From NCBI GenBank assembly GCA_045660545.1, contig JAZREA010000005.1, positions 11,719 to 75,718 on the forward strand: DNA of 64,000 nt, read 5' to 3'. This document shows, in pieces, positions 40,733-49,823 of this stretch. A program made the position numbers and the translations under genes. Under the pieces are notes generated by a model. It was not told where the DNA came from. It was given only the letters and a program-made list of their open reading frames with translations, and did not search any database. The stretch comes from JAZREA01 sp045660545. GTDB lineage: Bacteria; Bacillota; Clostridia; Monoglobales; Firm-18. The number at the start of each line of letters is the position of its first letter. Within the stretch, counting starts at the first letter, position 1.

Positions 40733-43144
40733 TTGCCGGAGGGTAAAAGGAACAGAGTTACAACTAAAAAGATGGTTTTGCCTTTGCTCCCGCTTAGGGG
40801 TCTGGCGGTGTTTCCGTTTATGGTTATACACTTTGACGTAGGCAGGGAAAAGTCTATTAAGGCTGTTGAAGAAGCTATGCTTGGAGAACAGCTTATATTC
40901 CTTGCTGCACAAAAGGATGTAAAGATTGATGACCCTGCACCGGAAGATGTGTACACTTATGGTACAGTATCTAAGATAAAGCAGGTTATGAAGCTCCAAA
41001 ACGGCAACATCCGTATCCTTGTTGAGGGACTTGCAAGAGGTAAGATTGTAGATATAATTGACGAAAAGACACACCTTGTTTCCGAGATACGCAAGTATCC
41101 TGTCGGAAAATACGAGCGTACAGACGAGCTTGAAGCGTACCTTCGTGCTGCCAAGGGGATGTTTGAGGATTATTTGAAGCTACTCCCGAAAATTCCGCAG
41201 GAGTCTGTCGCTACGATTATGAATATTACAGACCCTGAGGAGTTTATAGACGTTATTGCGGGTAATGTGTTTGTTAAGATGGAGAACAAAATTGAGATTT
41301 TGTCCGAGTGTAACATTTACCGCAGGATGGAAAAGCTTATTGACATTATGAACGACGAGCACCAGATTATGAAGCTCGAGTACGATATAGCAGGCCGCGT
41401 CAAGGAAGAAATGGACAGACACCAAAAGGAATATTACCTTCGTGAGCAGATTAAGGCAATTAACGAGGAGCTTGGAGATTCGTACGGTGGCGCCGCAGAA
41501 TGCGACGAATATCGAGAGAAGATTATCAAGCTTCCATTTGCCGAAGAAGTGAAGGAAAAGCTTTTAAAAGATGTGGACAGGCTGTCTAAAATGCAGCCGA
41601 TGTCTTCTGACAGCACGGTTATGCGTAACTATCTTGACATTGTTCTTGAAATGCCCTGGGGTGTTTACACCAAGGACAGAAGCTCTGTAAAACAGGCTAA
41701 GAGCATACTCGACGCCGACCACTACGGGCTTGGCGATGTTAAGGAACGAATAGTAGAATTTTTGGCTGTAAAGCATATGACAAAGACCTTTAACGGAACG
41801 ATTCTTTGTCTTGCAGGTCCTCCGGGAGTAGGTAAGACATCCGTAGCAAGAAGTCTTGCAAAGGCGCTTAACAGAAAATACGTCAGGATTTCGCTTGGCG
41901 GTATTCGCGATGAAGCGGAAATCAGAGGACACCGCAAAACTTATGTGGGAGCTATGCCCGGCAGGATTGTTTCTGCGATAAGGCAGGCGGGAAGCATGAA
42001 CGCATTTGTTTTGCTTGACGAAATAGACAAGCTTGGTATGGACTACAAGGGAGACCCGGCGTCTGCGCTTTTGGAAGTTTTGGACGCGGAGCAAAACTCC
42101 ACGTTCAGAGACAACTTCTTAGAAATCCCGCTTGACTTGTCCAAGGTTATGTTTGTAACCACTGCCAACAGCATAGAAAACATACCCCATCCGCTACTGG
42201 ACAGGATGGAGGTTATAGAAATTTCGAGCTATACTATGGCCGAAAAGACGCAGATAGCTCTTAACCATCTGATTCCTAAGCAGAGGGAAAAGCACGGCCT
42301 TGACCACAAGACGCTTCGTATCACAAAAGACGCTGTACAGGACATAATCAGCTATTACACCCGCGAGGCAGGGGTGCGTAATTTAGAGAGAACTATCGCA
42401 CAAATTTGCAGAAAAACGGCGAAGGATATAGTAGAAAACGGTGTTAAATCCGTTACTGTTACGCCGATTAACCTTGAAAAGATGCTCGGTAAACGTAAGT
42501 TTTTATACTCCGATATAGACCAGTCAGACTGCGTAGGTGTTGCAAACGGACTTGCATGGACAAGCGTCGGTGGAGACACGTTGCAGATCGAAACAAACGT
42601 TATGTCGGGTAGCGGCAAAGTAGAGCTTACGGGTAAGCTTGGGGATGTAATGAAAGAGTCGGCGCTTGCTGCAATCAGTTACATCAGGGCTAACAGCGAA
42701 AAGCTTGGAATAGACTCCGATTTTTACAAAAACAAAGACATACACGTTCACGTTCCGGAAGGTGCTGTTCCAAAGGATGGGCCGTCCGCAGGCATTACGA
42801 TTGCGACATCTGTCATTTCTGCCCTGACAGCAAGGGCGGTACGCCACGACGTTGCAATGACTGGCGAGATAACAATAAGAGGCAGAGTTTTGGCAATCGG
42901 TGGCCTTAAAGAAAAGGCAATAGCCGCACACAGGGCGGGTATTAAGACTGTTATAATTCCTAAACAAAACGAGCCTGACGTGTCTGACATTCCGGAAAAT
43001 GTACGGGCTGAGCTTAGGTTCGTTGCGGTTGAAAGCATTGAGGAAGTTTTGGGCCTTGCAATTTACGGAGATGACGGAAAGGAAAGCTTCTCCTTTGTGG
43101 ACGTAGCGCCCATAAAGAGAGAGGACACGAGGATAAAACAATGA
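40733..43144 (+). CDS. lon: ATP-dependent protease Lon
   Basis: 803 residues. LonN substrate-binding domain (VLPLLPLRGLAVFPFMVIHFDVGR), coiled-coil linker, AAA+ module with Walker A GPPGVGKTSVARS and Walker B FVLLDEIDK, and a C-terminal Ser-Lys protease domain with PKDGPSAG (catalytic Ser near residue 684). Degrades misfolded and regulatory proteins. TTG start at 40733 behind GGGGTGA; the nearby ATG at 40728 is out of frame. Its stop overlaps the engB start (ATGA). Confidence 0.96.
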   Translation: MPEGKRNRVTTKKMVLPLLPLRGLAVFPFMVIHFDVGREKSIKAVEEAMLGEQLIFLAAQKDVKIDDPAPEDVYTYGTVSKIKQVMKLQNGNIRILVEGLARGKIVDIIDEKTHLVSEIRKYPVGKYERTDELEAYLRAAKGMFEDYLKLLPKIPQESVATIMNITDPEEFIDVIAGNVFVKMENKIEILSECNIYRRMEKLIDIMNDEHQIMKLEYDIAGRVKEEMDRHQKEYYLREQIKAINEELGDSYGGAAECDEYREKIIKLPFAEEVKEKLLKDVDRLSKMQPMSSDSTVMRNYLDIVLEMPWGVYTKDRSSVKQAKSILDADHYGLGDVKERIVEFLAVKHMTKTFNGTILCLAGPPGVGKTSVARSLAKALNRKYVRISLGGIRDEAEIRGHRKTYVGAMPGRIVSAIRQAGSMNAFVLLDEIDKLGMDYKGDPASALLEVLDAEQNSTFRDNFLEIPLDLSKVMFVTTANSIENIPHPLLDRMEVIEISSYTMAEKTQIALNHLIPKQREKHGLDHKTLRITKDAVQDIISYYTREAGVRNLERTIAQICRKTAKDIVENGVKSVTVTPINLEKMLGKRKFLYSDIDQSDCVGVANGLAWTSVGGDTLQIETNVMSGSGKVELTGKLGDVMKESALAAISYIRANSEKLGIDSDFYKNKDIHVHVPEGAVPKDGPSAGITIATSVISALTARAVRHDVAMTGEITIRGRVLAIGGLKEKAIAAHRAGIKTVIIPKQNEPDVSDIPENVRAELRFVAVESIEEVLGLAIYGDDGKESFSFVDVAPIKREDTRIKQ

Positions 43145-43734
43145 ACTTAAACAACGTTAATCTTATGGTGTCTGCGGTTAATAAAAAGCAGCATCCTGCA
43201 ACAGAACTTCCGGAAATCGCTTTTGCCGGAAGGTCGAATGTGGGAAAGTCTTCGCTTATTAACAAGATGCTTAACCGTAAAAAGCTTGCGCGCGTCAGCG
43301 CAAGCCCCGGTAAGACAGCGACAATTAATTTTTACAACATAGACCAGAGGCTTATCTTTGTCGACCTCCCCGGCTACGGCTTTGCAAAGGTTTCCAAGCA
43401 GGAAAGAGAAAGATGGGGCAGGATGATCGAGGAGTATCTAAACGGCAGAGAACAGCTTTTACGTGTTGTTTTGCTTGTGGATATGCGCCACAAGCCAACG
43501 GCTGACGACGTTATGATGTACAACTGGATTATAGAGAGCGGGTTTACGCCTTTTGTAATAGCTACGAAAAAGGACAAGGTAAAACCCAGCCAGCGAGAGG
43601 ACGCTCTAAGGCTTATTAAAGACACACTTGGAGAGGAAAATGTAATACCGTTTTCGTCCGAAAAAGGCGACGGAGTACAAGAGGTGTGGCACGAATTTAA
43701 AATTATGATTGGAGAGGAAGAAGATGATAACTAA
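43141..43734 (+). CDS. engB: Ribosome biogenesis GTPase EngB (YsxC)
   Basis: 197 residues, normal length. GTP-binding protein needed for 50S assembly. G1 AGRSNVGKSSLINKML, G3 FVDLPGYGFAKVS and G4 TKKDKVK are present, as is the family-specific RVSASPGKTATINFY (switch I). Overlap with lon reproduces the common Firmicute lon-ysxC order; hisS begins within its last codons. Confidence 0.95.
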   Translation: MNLNNVNLMVSAVNKKQHPATELPEIAFAGRSNVGKSSLINKMLNRKKLARVSASPGKTATINFYNIDQRLIFVDLPGYGFAKVSKQERERWGRMIEEYLNGREQLLRVVLLVDMRHKPTADDVMMYNWIIESGFTPFVIATKKDKVKPSQREDALRLIKDTLGEENVIPFSSEKGDGVQEVWHEFKIMIGEEEDDN

Positions 43735-44971
43735 AGCTCCAAGAGGTACAAAGGACGTTGTGCCTCAGGAAAGTTATAAATGGCAATACATAGAAGGCAA
43801 GATTCACGACCTTTGCAGACGCTTTGGCTACAAGGAGGTCAGGGTGCCTGTGTTTGAGCACACAGAGCTTTTTGAACGAGGCGTGGGCGACACAACAGAC
43901 GTTGTTCAAAAGGAGATGTACACATTCGAAGACAAGGGAGGAAGAAGCATCACGCTTCGCCCTGAGGGTACGGCGGGTACTGCAAGGTGCTTTTTGGAGA
44001 ACAATCTTTTTGCTGACGCTCAGCCAACCAAGATGTACTACCTTTTGTCCTGTTACAGGTATGAAAAGCCGCAGTCTGGCAGATTAAGAGAATTCCATCA
44101 GTTTGGTATAGAGGCTTTTGGAAGTGCGGATTCGTCGATTGATGCAGAGGTAATTTCTCTTGCGATGATGCTGCTTGGTGAGCTTGGGGTCAAAGACTTA
44201 AAGCTATATCTTAACAGTATCGGTTGCCCTTCTTGCAGAGCTAAGTACAACGAAAAGCTAAAAAGCTATTTTGAAGCACATATTGACGAGCTTTGTGAGA
44301 CATGTAAGTCAAGGCTTGAAAAGAACCCTATGAGGATTATAGACTGCAAGGTGCCAAGCTGCGGAGAAATAGCCAAGGATGCTCCCAAGATTTTAAACGA
44401 GCAGTGCGAAGAGTGCAGTGCACATTATAAAAAAGTGTGTGATTACCTTGACACTATGGGAATAGCGTATGAGATTGACGACTCCATAGTAAGAGGTCTT
44501 GACTACTACACAACAACTGTTTTTGAAATCAAGTCCGAAGGGCTTGTAATATGCGGAGGGGGACGCTACAACGGGCTGATTGAAGAGCTTGGCGGCAAGC
44601 CTTCGCCGGGTGTGGGCTTTGGACTTGGTCTTGAAAGGCTTATAATGGTGCTGGAAAATCAGGGACTTATTCCCGAGGACACATCAAGCGTTGACGTCTA
44701 TTTCGCAAACATAGGTGAGAAGGCGGACATGTTCGCACAAAAGCTGGTTGGAGAGCTGAGGGCCAAGGGAGTAAGTGCTGAAAAAGACTTAATGTCAAGA
44801 AGCTTAAAGGCCCAGATGAAATATGCCGACAAAATCGGCGCTAAATACACAGCCGTAATCGGTGATGAAGAAATCGACAAAGGTGTTATAACCCTTAAAA
44901 ATATGTTAAACGGCGAACAAAGAGAAATTAAAATCGAAGAATTACAAGGTTTTTTAGAGGAGGATATATAA
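43724..44971 (+). CDS. hisS: Histidine--tRNA ligase
   Basis: 415 residues, class II synthetase. KAPRGTKDVVPQESY at the N-terminus, motif 2 with RPEGTAGTARC and SCYRYEKPQSGRLREFHQFG, the histidine-specific RGLDYYTTTVFEI and GGGRYNGL, motif 3 GFGLGLERLIM, and a C-terminal anticodon-binding domain. ATG at 43724 with GGAGAGG about 7 bp upstream overlaps engB by 11 bp. No T-box leader. aspS follows 1 bp downstream, a frequent hisS-aspS pair. Confidence 0.97.
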   Translation: MITKAPRGTKDVVPQESYKWQYIEGKIHDLCRRFGYKEVRVPVFEHTELFERGVGDTTDVVQKEMYTFEDKGGRSITLRPEGTAGTARCFLENNLFADAQPTKMYYLLSCYRYEKPQSGRLREFHQFGIEAFGSADSSIDAEVISLAMMLLGELGVKDLKLYLNSIGCPSCRAKYNEKLKSYFEAHIDELCETCKSRLEKNPMRIIDCKVPSCGEIAKDAPKILNEQCEECSAHYKKVCDYLDTMGIAYEIDDSIVRGLDYYTTTVFEIKSEGLVICGGGRYNGLIEELGGKPSPGVGFGLGLERLIMVLENQGLIPEDTSSVDVYFANIGEKADMFAQKLVGELRAKGVSAEKDLMSRSLKAQMKYADKIGAKYTAVIGDEEIDKGVITLKNMLNGEQREIKIEELQGFLEEDI

Positions 44972-44972
44972 T

Positions 44973-46760
44973 ATGCAAAAAGGTTTAGCAGGACTAAAAA
45001 GAACTAACTATTGTGGCGAAATCACAAAGGAAAATCTCGGACAGAAGGTAACCGTTATGGGCTGGGCCGCTAAGAACAGAGACTTAGGCGGCGTTTTGTT
45101 CATTGATTTGCGCGACAGAACAGGTATTGTACAGATAGTTTTCAACGACGAAATAAGCGAGGAGCTTTTCCACAACGCAGAAAAAATCCGCAGTGAATTT
45201 GCAATAGGCGTAGAGGGCGTTGTAAGAGAAAGAGCCAAAGAGACAGTTAACACAAACTTAAAGACAGGTGAAATCGAAATTATCGCTTCTAACCTTGTTA
45301 TATATTCCAAGGCTGAAACACCTCCGTTTTATATCGAGGACGGCATCGACACAAACGAGCAGGTAAGGCTTAAATACAGATATTTAGACCTTCGTCGTCC
45401 TGAGATGCTCAAAAACATTATGCTTCGTCACAAGGCTTGTATTATTGCCCGTGACTACTATGACAGAAACGGATTTTTGGAAATAGAGACACCTATGCTT
45501 GTAAAGAGTACTCCGGAAGGCGCAAGAGACTACCTTGTTCCAAGCAGAGTTCACAACGGCTCTTTTTACGCTTTGCCGCAGTCTCCTCAGCTTTATAAGC
45601 AGATATTGATGGTGTCGGGTGTTGACAGGTACTTCCAGATTGCACGTTGCTTCCGTGACGAGGACCTCCGTGCTGACAGACAGCCTGAGTTTACACAAAT
45701 CGACCTTGAAATGTCCTTCGTAGACGAGGATGACGTTATGACAATCAACGAGGGTATGTTAAAAGAAATGTTCAAAAAGACCCTCGACATTGATATCGAA
45801 ACTCCGTTTAAGAGACTGACATATGCAGAGGCTATGGACAGATTCGGCTCTGACAAGCCTGATACACGCTTTGGTATGGAGCTTGTAAATATGTCTGACA
45901 TATTTGAAACATGCGGCTTTAAGGTGTTTGCAGACGCGGTTAAAAACGGCGGCAGCGTAAGAGCTATTACCGTTAAAAACGGAAGCAACCTCCTTTCAAG
46001 AAGAGACCTTGACGGACTTAAAGACTTTGTTGCAATTTACAGAGCAAAGGGTCTTGCTTGGATTAACATTACAGAGGAAGAGTTAAAGTCTCCGATTACC
46101 AAGTTCTTAACCGAGGACGAGATCAAGGCTATTTTAGAAAGAGCGCAGGCTGAAACGGGAGATATCATACTCTTCGTTGCAGACAAGAACAAGGTTGTGT
46201 TCGACGCTCTTGGTGCTTTGCGTATTCATATTGCTAAAAAGCTCGACCTTATTGACAAGAGCAAGTTCAACTTCCTTTGGGTTACACAGTTCCCGCTTTT
46301 AGAGTACAGCGAGGAGGATAAGAGATACGTTGCTATGCACCATCCTTTCACTGCTCCGATGGACGAGGATATTGAAAAGATGGACACAGACCCGGGCTCT
46401 GTACGTGCTAAGGCGTACGACGTTATATTAAACGGCGTAGAGCTTGGCGGCGGAAGTATCAGAATCTACGACCAGGACCTCCAGAAGAAGATGTTCGAGC
46501 TTATCGGCATCAGCTTAGAGGATGCGCAGGTTAAATTCGGCTTCTTACTTGATGCGTTTAAGTACGGTGTTCCGCCTCATGGTGGTATCGCGTACGGTCT
46601 TGACAGACTTATTATGCTTATGACAGGCAGCGAATCTATCCGTGACGTTATGGCGTTCCCGAAGGTACAGAACGCTTCCGAGCTTATGACTGAATGTCCG
46701 GCAGAAGTTGACCCGAAACAGCTTATGGAGCTTGGAATTAACATTGTTAAAATCGACTAA
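44973..46760 (+). CDS. aspS: Aspartate--tRNA ligase
   Basis: 595 residues, bacterial-type class II enzyme. N-terminal OB-fold anticodon domain (VTVMGWAAKNRDLGGVLFIDLRDRTG), motif 1/2 region with RYLDLRRPEM, LPQSPQLYKQ, FRDEDLRADRQPEFTQ, the GAD insert of bacterial AspRS (about 310-420) and motif 3 GIAYGLDRLIM. GAGGAGG before the ATG. Whether it is discriminating or also charges tRNA-Asn cannot be judged without gatCAB data. Confidence 0.97.
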   Translation: MQKGLAGLKRTNYCGEITKENLGQKVTVMGWAAKNRDLGGVLFIDLRDRTGIVQIVFNDEISEELFHNAEKIRSEFAIGVEGVVRERAKETVNTNLKTGEIEIIASNLVIYSKAETPPFYIEDGIDTNEQVRLKYRYLDLRRPEMLKNIMLRHKACIIARDYYDRNGFLEIETPMLVKSTPEGARDYLVPSRVHNGSFYALPQSPQLYKQILMVSGVDRYFQIARCFRDEDLRADRQPEFTQIDLEMSFVDEDDVMTINEGMLKEMFKKTLDIDIETPFKRLTYAEAMDRFGSDKPDTRFGMELVNMSDIFETCGFKVFADAVKNGGSVRAITVKNGSNLLSRRDLDGLKDFVAIYRAKGLAWINITEEELKSPITKFLTEDEIKAILERAQAETGDIILFVADKNKVVFDALGALRIHIAKKLDLIDKSKFNFLWVTQFPLLEYSEEDKRYVAMHHPFTAPMDEDIEKMDTDPGSVRAKAYDVILNGVELGGGSIRIYDQDLQKKMFELIGISLEDAQVKFGFLLDAFKYGVPPHGGIAYGLDRLIMLMTGSESIRDVMAFPKVQNASELMTECPAEVDPKQLMELGINIVKID

Positions 46761-46779
46761 CACGTTTTGAGGTGATGTT

Positions 46780-47748
46780 GTGATTGAACTTAAAAATCTT
46801 ACTAAAAAGTACGGTGCAATAACTGCTGTGAATAATATTTCCGTTACGATAAATGACGGGGAAATTGTAGGCTTTCTCGGCCCTAACGGTGCCGGAAAGT
46901 CCACAACCATGAATATTATGACCGGATACATTTCTGCAACGTCAGGATGCGTCGAAATCGACGGCCACGATATTTTAAAGGAGCCTGAAAAGGCAAAGGC
47001 AAAGATTGGATACCTGCCCGAGCTTCCTCCGCTTTATATGGATATGACGGTTTTAGAGTACCTCGGCTTTGTCTTCGATTTAAAGCGTGTTGCAGGGGAT
47101 AAAAAGGAGCATATTGAAAATGTTATGTCAGTTGCTCAAATCGACAAGGTTCAGTCGCGACTTATTAAAAATCTTTCAAAGGGATACAGACAAAGGGTAG
47201 GAATCGCCCAGGCGCTTATCGGCAACCCGAAGGTGCTTATTTTAGACGAGCCTACCGTTGGACTGGACCCCAAGCAGATTCAGGAAATACGCAGTCTTAT
47301 AAAGACCCTGGGCAAGGACAGAACTGTTATAGTAAGCTCTCACATTTTGTCGGAAATCAGCTCACTTTGTGATAAGGTGCTTATTATCAACGCAGGCAAG
47401 CTTGTTGTTTACGATACTCTTGAGAATATCAACAAAAAGCTTTCTAAAAGCTCGGCCTTTGTCGCTACGATAGGCGGAGTAAGGGATATCGTTATAAACA
47501 CGATTAACACAATACCAAACATCGAGTCTATCGCGGTTGAGCCTTCTGCTGAAAAGGGCGCCTTTGACTACGTTATTACTACAAAAGACGGCGAGGATAT
47601 AAGAAAGCAGCTTTTGGAAAAGCTCGAAAGCAACAACCTTTCTTTGCTTTCTTTAAACACAAAGAACCTTTCCCTGGAGGATGTTTTCTTAAAGGTTACT
47701 GCAAAGAGAAAGAGGAAAAATGTTGTTTCCGAAAAGGAGGCTGATTAA
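46780..47748 (+). CDS. ABC transporter ATP-binding protein (GldA-like)
   Basis: 322 residues. Walker A GPNGAGKST, Q-loop LPELPPLYMDM, signature LSKGYRQRVGIAQAL, Walker B VLILDEPTVGLDP and an H-loop VSSHIL, then a C-terminal extension of about 80 residues. Partner of the permease at 47751 and the GldG-like protein at 48471. Such modules act at the envelope; in Bacteroidota they serve gliding, in Firmicutes the substrate is unknown. GTG start at 46780, 19 bp after aspS. Confidence 0.92.
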   Translation: MIELKNLTKKYGAITAVNNISVTINDGEIVGFLGPNGAGKSTTMNIMTGYISATSGCVEIDGHDILKEPEKAKAKIGYLPELPPLYMDMTVLEYLGFVFDLKRVAGDKKEHIENVMSVAQIDKVQSRLIKNLSKGYRQRVGIAQALIGNPKVLILDEPTVGLDPKQIQEIRSLIKTLGKDRTVIVSSHILSEISSLCDKVLIINAGKLVVYDTLENINKKLSKSSAFVATIGGVRDIVINTINTIPNIESIAVEPSAEKGAFDYVITTKDGEDIRKQLLEKLESNNLSLLSLNTKNLSLEDVFLKVTAKRKRKNVVSEKEAD

Positions 47749-47750
47749 TT

Positions 47751-48455
47751 ATGAAAGCAATTTATAAAAGAGAACTTTTGGCCTACTTTACTTCTCCTAT
47801 GGGCTATGTTGTGCTTGCGGCAGCACTTTGCCTCAGCGGTGTTTTGTTTGGGATATTTAACCTTTCTGCAAAGAGTACTAATATGCTTTACTTCTTTTCT
47901 TATTTGTCTTTGGTTTTTATACTTTTAGTTCCGCTTATAACTATGCACCTTTGGGCAGAGGAAAGAAAAAACCGAACAGACCAGCTTATACTTACATCCG
48001 GCGTTCCTGTAAAGGATGTTGTTTTAGGCAAGTATTTTGCGGCGGTTACGCTGTTTGCCGTGATGGTTGCAGTTATGCTTTTATACCCGGCTACAATGGC
48101 TTTATACGGCGGTGTTATATGGTCGTATGTTTTAATGCTTTACCTTGGGTATTTCCTGATGGGATGCGCCCTTTTGGCAGTCGGGCTGTTTGTTTCCACC
48201 GTTACTGAAAGCCAGATAGTTGCGGCTGTTGTATCGTTTGCAATTATTATGCTTTTAAAGCTGGTGGGTATGTTGACTTCTGCGATAAATGCAGAATGGA
48301 TTTCCAAAATAATTAAATGGTTTTCGCTGTTTTCGAGGTTTGATACATTTATATGGGGCGTTGTTGACGTTTCTACTTTGATTTACTACTTAACTTTTTC
48401 TGCTCTTTTTATCTTTTTGGCAGTTATGAGCATAGAAAAAAAGCGTTGGAGTTAG
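47751..48455 (+). CDS. ABC-2 type permease (GldF-like)
   Basis: 234 residues with about six membrane segments; YKRELLAYFTSPMGYVVLAA at the start and MHLWAEERKNRTDQLILTSGVPVKDVVLGKYFAA, the coupling region, are typical of GldF/NosY-type ABC-2 permeases. GGAGG upstream, 2 bp after the ATPase gene. Works with the neighbouring ATPase in the membrane; transported molecule unknown. Confidence 0.88.
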   Translation: MKAIYKRELLAYFTSPMGYVVLAAALCLSGVLFGIFNLSAKSTNMLYFFSYLSLVFILLVPLITMHLWAEERKNRTDQLILTSGVPVKDVVLGKYFAAVTLFAVMVAVMLLYPATMALYGGVIWSYVLMLYLGYFLMGCALLAVGLFVSTVTESQIVAAVVSFAIIMLLKLVGMLTSAINAEWISKIIKWFSLFSRFDTFIWGVVDVSTLIYYLTFSALFIFLAVMSIEKKRWS

Positions 48456-48470
48456 GGGAGGTGCTGTAAA

Positions 48471-49823
48471 ATGAAAAAACTTAATAAAAGCTTCGTTTAC
48501 GGCACAGGGTCTGTTGCGATGATTGCTTTTGCGGTTGTTGTGATAGTGCTCTTGAACTTAATTTCAGGAGTTTTGGCCGACAAGTTTGGCTGGAGAATCG
48601 ACGTTACCGAAACAAAGCTTTTGGACTTTTCTGACGAGTTTGTGGACATTATAGAGTCCGTAGACAAGCCTGTTGAGGCTTACTTTTTAGCAGACGAGCA
48701 GGAGATAGAGGAGATTGTTCAGCCGGATAACTATTTGATTATGGCAAAACAGATTCTGGAGAAAATGGGGTCAATTAATCCCAACATCAGCGTCATTGTT
48801 TCCGACCCTGATAAAAACCCGGAGTTTTCCAACAAGCTTGGTACAGTAAACTATGCTGATATTGTTTTCAAATGCGGCGACAAGCTAAGCTCTATGCCGT
48901 CGGCCGAGATCTGCTCTTATGACGAGCTTGGCAACCAGGCGATTATTGCTGAAAACAAGTTTGCCTCAATGATTGCAACTGTTACCAGAGAAGAGGCCAT
49001 TAAGGTCGGTTTTGTAACGGGCCACAACGAAATGGACACTTCCTTTATTAAGAAGGCATATGACGAAGAGGGCATAGAATATGCTGACTTTAACATCCTG
49101 ACTGACGGTATTTCTGACGAATATGACCTTATATTTATATATGCGCCTCAGGCTGATTATCTTGTTGAGGAAATAGAAGCTATCGACGCATATCTTACAT
49201 CGGGACATCATATGCAGATATATATTGACAAGGTTTCTTTATGCAAAAACCTTGTTTCATACATGAGTCTGCTCGGAATTGGGTACAACGACGGTTACGT
49301 TCAGGAGAAGGATATGTCCCACTTAATATCCGAATACGCAGTTCCTGATATGAACAGACACACAATAACAAACACTATCGCTAACAAGCTGATTGTTCCT
49401 TATACTGTCAGCCTGGTTCCGCTTTGGGAGTCTAAGAATGGCATAGACACATTACCACTTCTTGCGACTTCTGAAAAGGCGACGCTTTACGCCGACCCTT
49501 CCGCTGTTGGGACATATTACCTTATGGCCGTTTCTGCGAGAGTAACAGAAAGCTCGCTGATTTCCAACGTTGTTGCGGGATGCAGCGCCTATATCTATAA
49601 CGAGGGTGTTATGGATATGAACAAGCCGCTCCTTATAAACAGTACTCTTTGGCTTGGCAAGGCTGACAGCGATATGTATATCGCTCCTAAGGCTATCAAC
49701 AACGGCACTCTTGAGATTACAGAAGATGCTTGCGGAGCATGGCAGGCTATTTACGCATTTTTAATACCGATTATAATTATTGCAATAGGATTTATTGTTT
49801 GGTTTAAGAGGAGATATTCATGA
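48471..49823 (+). CDS. GldG-family ABC transporter auxiliary protein
   Basis: 450 residues, with an N-terminal membrane helix (about 15-37), a large extracytoplasmic domain and a C-terminal helix (AIYAFLIPIIIIAIGFIVWFKRR). The exterior part (ADKFGWRIDVTETKLLDFSDE, then KPVEAYFLADEQEIEE and VTGHNEMDTSFI) fits the ABC_transp_aux/GldG domain. GGGGAGG upstream; its stop overlaps the next gene by 4 bp. Confidence 0.87.
   Translation: MKKLNKSFVYGTGSVAMIAFAVVVIVLLNLISGVLADKFGWRIDVTETKLLDFSDEFVDIIESVDKPVEAYFLADEQEIEEIVQPDNYLIMAKQILEKMGSINPNISVIVSDPDKNPEFSNKLGTVNYADIVFKCGDKLSSMPSAEICSYDELGNQAIIAENKFASMIATVTREEAIKVGFVTGHNEMDTSFIKKAYDEEGIEYADFNILTDGISDEYDLIFIYAPQADYLVEEIEAIDAYLTSGHHMQIYIDKVSLCKNLVSYMSLLGIGYNDGYVQEKDMSHLISEYAVPDMNRHTITNTIANKLIVPYTVSLVPLWESKNGIDTLPLLATSEKATLYADPSAVGTYYLMAVSARVTESSLISNVVAGCSAYIYNEGVMDMNKPLLINSTLWLGKADSDMYIAPKAINNGTLEITEDACGAWQAIYAFLIPIIIIAIGFIVWFKRRYS

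Noticed and set aside
43709..46760. T-box leader before hisS/aspS (and before valS)
   Set aside because: The genes overlap or abut their upstream neighbours, leaving no room for a T-box; no TGGNACCGCG-like sequence seen.
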